From Methanomicrobiaceae archaeon UBA436 (GTDB lineage Archaea > Halobacteriota > Methanomicrobia > Methanomicrobiales > Methanoculleaceae), in the NCBI GenBank assembly GCA_002497965.1, contig DAFR01000162.1:1-5528 (forward strand): a stretch of 5,528 nucleotides of DNA. Reading direction: 5' to 3'. Below are positions 5,492 to 5,528 of this stretch, in pieces. The translations under genes were made by a program, and so were the position numbers. The first letter of the stretch is position 1. Every line of letters begins with the position of its first letter. Below the pieces are notes generated by a model. That model worked only from the letters and a program-made list of their open reading frames with translations. It was not told the origin of the DNA and searched no databases.

Positions 5492-5528
5492 ATGGAGAAT
5501 CACCCCCGCGTGGTGGGGCTCGCCGTGG
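5492..5528 (+). CDS. Possible start of another gene, running off the window (partial)
   Basis: An ATG at 5492 opens a frame that stays open to the edge, reading MENHPRVVGLAV. There is no ribosome binding site, so it would have to be leaderless, with the AT-rich GAATTA at 5459-5464 as a poor box A about 30 bases upstream. A polar start turning hydrophobic would fit a membrane or secreted protein, but 12 residues prove nothing. The same stretch is also open on the other strand in two frames, so a convergent gene ending here cannot be excluded. Confidence 0.3.
   Translation, partial: MENHPRVVGLAV

Noticed and set aside
5268..5528. Possible tRNA or other known RNA gene in the right-hand non-coding block
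   Set aside because: No T-loop GGTTCGAATCC-like box, acceptor stem pairing or CCA-type end was found on either strand; the hairpins do not form a cloverleaf.

Overview
This GC-rich window reads as a piece of euryarchaeal chromosome, most likely from a methanogen of the Methanomicrobiales (Methanoculleus-like). The clade is inferred from gene content and base composition and has not been tested by search. The archaeal signs are a KEOPS Pcc1 subunit, an archaeal/eukaryotic-type ribosomal protein eS1 (S3Ae) and an archaeal-type cofactor-independent phosphoglycerate mutase. The ribosome binding sites also fit an archaeal 16S 3' end (GGAGGTGATCC-like), while other genes have no Shine-Dalgarno at all and may be leaderless.

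Layout, all genes on the + strand. (1) 1-918 is an information-processing operon: the last codons of an upstream gene, then pcc1 (tRNA t6A modification) starting on an ATGA overlap, then the gene for ribosomal protein eS1 18 bases later. (2) 993-2228 encodes phosphoglycerate mutase (glycolysis/gluconeogenesis), preceded by a 74-base gap without a clear ribosome binding site. (3) 2245-3093 encodes a bactofilin-like, two-part beta-solenoid protein with a hydrophobic segment in its middle. Its stop overlaps (ATGA) the start of 3090-3920, a class I SAM-dependent methyltransferase with an unrecognised N-terminal domain and a cysteine-rich SAM motif. Spacing suggests the three genes from 993 to 3920 can be cotranscribed. 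(4) 3921-4037 is a compact control region holding a TATA-like box, a short palindrome and a hairpin followed by six Ts. (5) 4038-5267 encodes a 12-helix MFS transporter of the drug:proton antiporter type. (6) 5268-5491 is non-coding and rich in inverted repeats, some with mutually exclusive pairings, followed by what may be the first 12 codons of another gene running off the window.

Most of the window is conserved core biology. The less ordinary parts are the coupled bactofilin-like/methyltransferase pair, which I cannot assign to a described system, the leader of the MFS gene, which could be an operator plus attenuator, and the palindrome-rich block at the right end. I found no CRISPR array, insertion sequence, tRNA or rRNA.
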